Positions 12,868 to 16,609 of a stretch of 16,609 bases of DNA are shown here, one piece after another. Position 1 is the stretch's first letter, and each line of letters begins with the position of its first letter. Under the pieces are notes generated by a model, which saw only the letters and a program-made list of their open reading frames with translations, ran no database searches and was not told the DNA's origin. The position numbers and the translations under genes are program-made. Source of the DNA: Marvinbryantia sp. Lineage in GTDB: Bacteria > Bacillota > Clostridia > Lachnospirales > Lachnospiraceae. The stretch is from assembly GCA_016297895.1 (NCBI GenBank), contig JAEDFS010000042.1, positions 1-16,609 of the forward strand, in the 5' to 3' direction.

Positions 12868-13655
12868 TCTCTCGGACTCCTTTCTTTCCTAAAAGGATAC
12901 ATGCCGCTGGTATGGGCCAGTGTATCCATGGCGGCCAGTTCATAGTTCTCCGGCCCATCCATCTTACGCTCCAGGAACCTGAGAATTCTGGAACAGGTAA
13001 AGGTCAGGATAAAATAGATCACCATGGCAATGGCAAAGGCTTCAAAATAAGTATACAGTGCTCCTGCCACCCCTTTCGTTGTATAAAACAGTTCCACTGT
13101 TCCGATAATCGAAAGGACACAGGTATCTTTGATATTAATGATCAGGTTATTGCCGATCTGGGGCATAATATTCCGAAGAGCCTGAGGAAAAATCACCTCT
13201 GTCATGGTCTGAAAATGATTCATTCCCACGGCTTTCGCACCCTCTGTCTGTCCCGGATCAATGGAGAGAATTCCGCCTCTCACAGTTTCAGCCATATAAG
13301 CGCCTGTATTGATGGACACGATAAAATAAGCAGCGAACCACATGGACATATTAATGCCGAATACGGCAGCTGATCCAAAGTAAATAAACATCGCCTGTGC
13401 CATCATCGGTGTTCCCCGGAATATCTCCACATAGGCATTGAGGATCAGTTTCACAGCTCCCAACAGCCATCTTTTCAACAGACCGTCCCGTTTGGATACG
13501 GGAATCGTCTGTACAATTCCCACCGCAAATCCGATCAGGCATCCGATCAGGGTTCCCACCAGGGCAATTGCCATGGTAACTCCCGCTCCTCTGAGAAACG
13601 AGGGTCCATACTGCTGCAATATGTATATGATTCTACCACCAAAATCCTCAGGCAT
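12864..13655 (-). CDS. Polar amino-acid ABC transporter permease (HisM/GlnP type)
   Basis: This 263-residue membrane protein has a PAAT-type permease core. An N-terminal helix at about 22-45 (AIALVGTLIGCLIGFAVG) is followed by FRGTPMMAQAMFIYFG and the EAA-loop region from about 140 to 165 (YMAETVRGGILSIDPGQTEG, then AKAVGM). The loop docks on the ATPase. Five to six membrane segments are apparent. FRGTP and the QTEGAKA(V)GM motif are standard for His/Gln-type permeases. A single permease gene suggests a homodimeric channel. The start at 13655 has GAGGAG upstream and follows the binding-protein gene by only 14 bp. The C-terminal 25 residues, after RKMDGPENYELAAM, are longer than average and hydrophilic. 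Confidence 0.92.
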   Translation of the reverse strand: MPEDFGGRIIYILQQYGPSFLRGAGVTMAIALVGTLIGCLIGFAVGIVQTIPVSKRDGLLKRWLLGAVKLILNAYVEIFRGTPMMAQAMFIYFGSAAVFGINMSMWFAAYFIVSINTGAYMAETVRGGILSIDPGQTEGAKAVGMNHFQTMTEVIFPQALRNIMPQIGNNLIINIKDTCVLSIIGTVELFYTTKGVAGALYTYFEAFAIAMVIYFILTFTCSRILRFLERKMDGPENYELAAMDTLAHTSGMYPFRKERSPRE

Positions 13656-13669
13656 ATCTCATTCTCCTC

Positions 13670-14509
13670 TTATTCGGACAAAGGCTGCACCGCAATTGCT
13701 TCATCCATCATTTCTTTGTAATCGTCTACGGTCATCTTAGCCAGAACACCGTTGATCGCATCTTTTAATTCCGTATTGCCCTTCTTCATAGAAACGCCAA
13801 TATTAATCTCTTCTTCCGAAACCTGAAAATCATCTTCCGTTCCGGCAAAATCCAGAAGCTTAAAGTCCGGATAGGCAACGCAGGCAGCCATTCCGGTTGG
13901 CATATCGGTTACCACAACATCACATTTATCTGAATTTAATGCTACCAGCATGGCCGGTGCGGATTCCTGCGCCGGAAGAATATCTGCATCCGGAATCTGC
14001 GGAAGACAGGTATCATACCAGATGGTATTCAGCTGAGAGGTGCATACGGCTCCGGACAGATCTGCCACTCCTGCGGCATCTGCGAATTTACCGTCTGCTT
14101 TTACCAGCGTGATAATGGAAGCATAATAATACGGATCAGAGAAATCCACCATCTGCATACGTTCTGACGTAATGGACTGTCCGGCAATGACGCAGTCAAC
14201 CGTTCCCGACTGCACAGCCGGAACCAGAGAATCCCAGTCTAATTTCACAATCTCCAGATCATACCCCAGTTCTTCACAGATATGCTTTGCCATCATGACA
14301 TCATAACCATATGCATAATCAGAGCTTCCTGAAATGGGCACAGCCCCGTTGGAATCATCGGGCTGAGTCCAGTTGTAAGGTGCATAACCACACTCCATTG
14401 CCACTTTCAGTGTTTTTCCTTCTTCTGCCTGAACCATTGCGGCTGCTCCGGCTGTAAGAGTTCCTGCCATTACGGCTGTCAATGCGATTTTACAGATATT
14501 TTTCTTCAT
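13670..14509 (-). CDS. Polar amino-acid ABC transporter substrate-binding protein
   Basis: This 279-residue extracytoplasmic receptor belongs to the SBP_bac_3 family. A signal peptide covers 1-28 (MKKNICKIALTAVMAGTLTA, then cleavage about VQA|EE). The first lobe starts TLKVAMECGYAPYNW, and the ligand signature SITSERMQMVDFSDPYYY (about 112-129) supplies Arg117, which in this family holds the amino-acid carboxylate. A loop at about 48-65 (rich in Asp, Ser and Gly) is longer than in typical family members and may shape specificity. As with the TRAP binding protein, there is no lipobox Cys at the cleavage site. It heads the operon with permease and ATPase genes. The amino acid cannot be named from sequence. 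The start at 14509 gives the expected basic N-terminus; the ribosome binding site (GAGGG region) is modest. Confidence 0.92.
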   Translation of the reverse strand: MKKNICKIALTAVMAGTLTAGAAAMVQAEEGKTLKVAMECGYAPYNWTQPDDSNGAVPISGSSDYAYGYDVMMAKHICEELGYDLEIVKLDWDSLVPAVQSGTVDCVIAGQSITSERMQMVDFSDPYYYASIITLVKADGKFADAAGVADLSGAVCTSQLNTIWYDTCLPQIPDADILPAQESAPAMLVALNSDKCDVVVTDMPTGMAACVAYPDFKLLDFAGTEDDFQVSEEEINIGVSMKKGNTELKDAINGVLAKMTVDDYKEMMDEAIAVQPLSE

Positions 14510-14545
14510 CAGTCATCCCTCATCTTTCTGTTTTTTATAATCAAC

Positions 14546-14587
14546 AAAAAAGGTGCAAAGAAACAATAAACTGCTCCTTTGCACCTT
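14546..14587 (-). terminator. Terminator-like hairpin at the start of the ABC-importer transcript
   Basis: AAGGTGCAAAG (14550-14560) and CTTTGCACCTT (14577-14587) form a perfect 11-bp stem with a 16-nt loop. In the minus-strand RNA the stem is followed by a continuous T run ending near 14546. It lies after hemL (ends 14699) and before the binding-protein gene (starts 14509). It can therefore end the hem transcript, but it also falls immediately downstream of the promoter at 14596-14625. Confidence 0.82.
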
Positions 14588-14595
14588 CTTTTCGT

Positions 14596-14625
14596 ATTAT
14601 ACAGACCTTTTGCTGAAAAAGTCAA
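14596..14625 (-). promoter_or_regulatory. Candidate promoter of the amino-acid ABC importer operon
   Basis: On the minus strand TTGACT (14620-14625) and a perfect TATAAT (14596-14601) are 18 bp apart. The start site would be near 14589, only about 2 nt before the hairpin stem. It is the best promoter-like sequence between hemL and the importer genes. Confidence 0.65.
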
Positions 14626-14698
14626 TTCTGCTCTTCTCTGTTTCCCAAGGAAAAAACTGGAGTATCTTATGGATTTTATGAATCAAAATTTCATTACG

Positions 14699-15976
14699 CT
14701 AAGGAATGAAAAATTCTCCTGCCAGTTCCAGCACTCCTGCCAGTTCTTCTCTGGTATGCACCGCAGATAAGAACATAGCCTCAAACTGAGACGGGGCCAG
14801 ATAGATTCCATGAGACAGCATGTGGCTGAAATATGCGGCGTATCTGGAAGTATCTGAACGTTTTGCCGATTCATAATCCCGGACAGGTTCTTTCGTAAAG
14901 AAAATACATCCCAGCGAACCGCAGGAATTCACAACAGCCGGTATCTCTGACCGCTCCACAATCCTTCGAATCTCACCATAGAACCATTCTCCTTTTTCAT
15001 TCAGCTCCCGGTAAAGCTCCGGATGTTCCTTCAGAATCGTAAGCTGAGCAAGCCCTGCTGCCATAGCCACGGGATTTCCGCTTAAGGTTCCCGCCTGATA
15101 GACCGGGCCAAGAGGAGCCACACATTCCATGATCTCCCGTTTTCCACCATAGGCTCCAACCGGCATTCCCGCTCCGATAATCTTTCCATAGGTGACCAGA
15201 TCCGCATCTACCTGAAAGAATCCCTGTGCACCGGTAAACCCGAGTCGAAAGCCGGTGATTACCTCATCAAAGATCAGAACCGCACCAAATTTTGAACAGA
15301 GCAATCTAAGTCCTTCCAGGAATCCTTTTTCCGGCGGAACCACTCCCATATTGGCGCCTACCGGCTCCACGATCAATGCTGCGATCTCCTCCGGAAATGC
15401 CTCAAAAAGCCGTTCCACAGAAGAAAGGTCGTTGTATACCGCTGACAGAGTATCCTTTGTACAGCCCTCCGGTACTCCGGCGCTGTCCGGTATCCCGGCC
15501 GTCATCACTCCGGATCCTGCCTGTACCAGCAATGCATCGGAATGCCCGTGATAACATCCGGTAAATTTAATGATTTTGCTCCTTCCGGTGTATCCTCTGG
15601 CAGCACGGATTGCACTCATGACTGCCTCTGTTCCGGAATTCACCATGCGGATCATCTCAATATTGGGTACCGATGAACAGATCAGCTCTGCCATCTCCAC
15701 CTCTCTTCTGGTAGCGGCTCCGTAGCTCAGTCCTTTCTCACAGGCTTTTACCACTGCCTCATAGATCGCCGGATGGTTATGTCCCAGAATCATTGGCCCC
15801 CAGGAACAAACGAAATCCAGATATCGGAATCCGTCTTCATCCGTCAAATATGCCCCATCCGCCTGGCAGATCATCCTTGGGGTCTCTCCAACCGATCCGA
15901 ATGCACGCACCGGGCTGTTCACTCCCCCGGGGATCACTTTTTTCGCACGTTTAAAAATTTCTTCTGATTTTGTCAT
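14699..15976 (-). CDS. hemL: Glutamate-1-semialdehyde 2,1-aminomutase
   Basis: This 425-residue PLP enzyme converts glutamate-1-semialdehyde to 5-aminolevulinate, the last step of the C5 route to tetrapyrroles in the cytoplasm. The family landmarks are complete: IPGGVNSPVRAF near the N-terminus, VNSGTEAVMSAIRAARG (112-128), FTGCYHGHSD (138-147), the cofactor-contact FDEVITGFR (236-244), and the PLP Lys265 in TYGKIIGAGMPVGAYGG. The length matches the usual 425-430. The start at 15976 is preceded by AGGAGAG. It follows hemB by 42 bp, in the hemB-hemL order common in anaerobic Clostridia that make siroheme or cobalamin. The operon probably starts beyond the right edge and ends at the hairpin at 14546-14587. 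Confidence 0.97.
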   Translation of the reverse strand: MTKSEEIFKRAKKVIPGGVNSPVRAFGSVGETPRMICQADGAYLTDEDGFRYLDFVCSWGPMILGHNHPAIYEAVVKACEKGLSYGAATRREVEMAELICSSVPNIEMIRMVNSGTEAVMSAIRAARGYTGRSKIIKFTGCYHGHSDALLVQAGSGVMTAGIPDSAGVPEGCTKDTLSAVYNDLSSVERLFEAFPEEIAALIVEPVGANMGVVPPEKGFLEGLRLLCSKFGAVLIFDEVITGFRLGFTGAQGFFQVDADLVTYGKIIGAGMPVGAYGGKREIMECVAPLGPVYQAGTLSGNPVAMAAGLAQLTILKEHPELYRELNEKGEWFYGEIRRIVERSEIPAVVNSCGSLGCIFFTKEPVRDYESAKRSDTSRYAAYFSHMLSHGIYLAPSQFEAMFLSAVHTREELAGVLELAGEFFIP

Positions 15977-16018
15977 AATTGTCTCTCCTGCCTTTTATTC
16001 CGGATTTCTGTTTTTCAA

Positions 16019-16609
16019 TCAGCCGATTTTCCCTTCTTTTATCATTCGGGCGATCTCCTGTGCATAATAAGTCAGATAAATATCACATCCTGCACGGAAT
16101 GCCGACGCAGCCGTCTCGCAGATGATCTTCTCTTCATCAATATAACCCATTTTGGCTCCTGCTTTGATCATGGCATATTCTCCGCTGACACTGTAAGCTG
16201 CCACCGGCACCTGAACCAGATCTTTTATCTTTGCCACCATATCCAGATAAGACATGGCAGGCTTCACCATAATAATATCTGCTCCCTCATTCACATCCAG
16301 AAGTGCTTCTTTGATACCCTCACGGCTGTTGTGATAATCCATCTGATAACTCCTGCGGTCTCCAAATGCCGGTGCGGAACCTGCCGCATCCCGGAAAGGT
16401 CCGTAAAATGCCGATGCATATTTCACCGCATAGGACATGATCGGCACCGTCTCATGTCCGTTTTTATCCAGCAGGCTTCGGATCGCCGCCACACGGCCGT
16501 CCATCATATCGGAAGGCGCTACCATCTGAGCTCCTGCCTCCACATGAGAGAGCGCTGTTCTGGCAAGCAGTTTCAATGTCTCATCATTGTGGACTTCGTG
16601 ACCGCAGAG
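16019..16609 (-). CDS. hemB: Delta-aminolevulinic acid dehydratase (porphobilinogen synthase), 5' end outside window
   Basis: The last 196 residues of the enzyme that joins two 5-aminolevulinate molecules into porphobilinogen are visible. The frame stays open to the right edge, beginning LCGHEVHNDETLKLLARTAL, so the TTG at 16576 is not the real start. The diagnostic motif VAPSDMMDGRVAAIR is followed by both Schiff-base lysines, the first in SYAVKYASAFYGPFRDAAGS and the second in DIIMVKPAMSYLD. YSVSGEYAMIKAGAK near the C-terminus is also canonical. About 120-130 N-terminal residues, including most of the metal-site cysteines, are cut off. It supplies the next step after hemL in tetrapyrrole synthesis. 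Confidence 0.97.
   Translation of the reverse strand, partial: LCGHEVHNDETLKLLARTALSHVEAGAQMVAPSDMMDGRVAAIRSLLDKNGHETVPIMSYAVKYASAFYGPFRDAAGSAPAFGDRRSYQMDYHNSREGIKEALLDVNEGADIIMVKPAMSYLDMVAKIKDLVQVPVAAYSVSGEYAMIKAGAKMGYIDEEKIICETAASAFRAGCDIYLTYYAQEIARMIKEGKIG

Noticed and set aside
14510..14640. Riboswitch or T-box before the amino-acid importer
   Set aside because: The leader is only about 80 nt with one simple hairpin; no T-box specifier, antiterminator or known aptamer pattern is visible.
1..16609. CRISPR array, prophage, or defence island
   Set aside because: No regularly spaced direct repeats, phage structural genes, nucleases or toxin-antitoxin pairs were recognised.

Overview
The window reads as a chromosomal segment of a gut-type Clostridia, most likely a Lachnospiraceae member. 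The grounds are moderate GC content, strong AGGAGG-type ribosome binding sites, a CotJC-type manganese catalase remnant, an OmpR/HAMP-kinase pair, and several compact sugar-acid and amino-acid operons each with its own local regulator. The taxonomic call is an inference from gene style, not from a marker gene. Nearly everything lies on the minus strand. The plus-strand items are the catalase remnant (about 64-318), a tRNA-Val(CAC) (3500-3573) and one GntR regulator (11474-12127).

Layout, left to right. (1) About 64-318: degraded 3' piece of a manganese catalase gene, with an unexplained hairpin at the very edge of the window. (2) 394-3336, minus strand: response regulator, sensor kinase and a secreted C39-like cysteine peptidase, read in that order. 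(3) 3500-3702: tRNA-Val and two back-to-back terminators. (4) 3721-9499, minus strand: a LacI-family regulator followed by a five-gene set matching the E. coli yiaK-yiaL-yiaMNO module: a DlgD/YiaK-type reductase, YiaL, and a three-part TRAP transporter (binding protein, small and large permease). (5) 9666-11298, minus strand: a two-gene operon (cyclase-family hydrolase plus ketopantoate-reductase-like enzyme) divergent from (6) a GntR/FCD regulator at 11474-12127. (7) 12124-14509, minus strand: a polar amino-acid ABC importer (binding protein, permease, ATPase). (8) 14699 to the right edge, minus strand: hemL and partial hemB of tetrapyrrole synthesis.

How the parts work together. The TRAP transporter probably imports a sugar acid such as 2,3-diketo-L-gulonate, which the DlgD-like enzyme would reduce to 3-dehydro-L-gulonate. 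The kinase, decarboxylase and epimerases that follow in E. coli are not present here. A near-consensus promoter with a perfect 14-bp palindrome just after the expected start site sits between the LacI gene and this operon, with two weaker copies on either side, suggesting repression with possible looping. The cyclase/reductase pair and the GntR gene share a divergent control region. In it, two copies of an (A)CCGGTATACCGG(T) palindrome are each placed on one promoter, a strong sequence-based case for joint repression and autoregulation.

The window shows no CRISPR array, complete insertion sequence, prophage or defence system. The most interesting signals are regulatory: the twin GntR operators, the LacI operator set, stem-loops bracketing the TRAP binding-protein gene, and a terminator-like hairpin that would form at the very 5' end of the ABC-importer transcript. 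The cyclase/ketopantoate-reductase operon is the best candidate for an uncharacterised small pathway.
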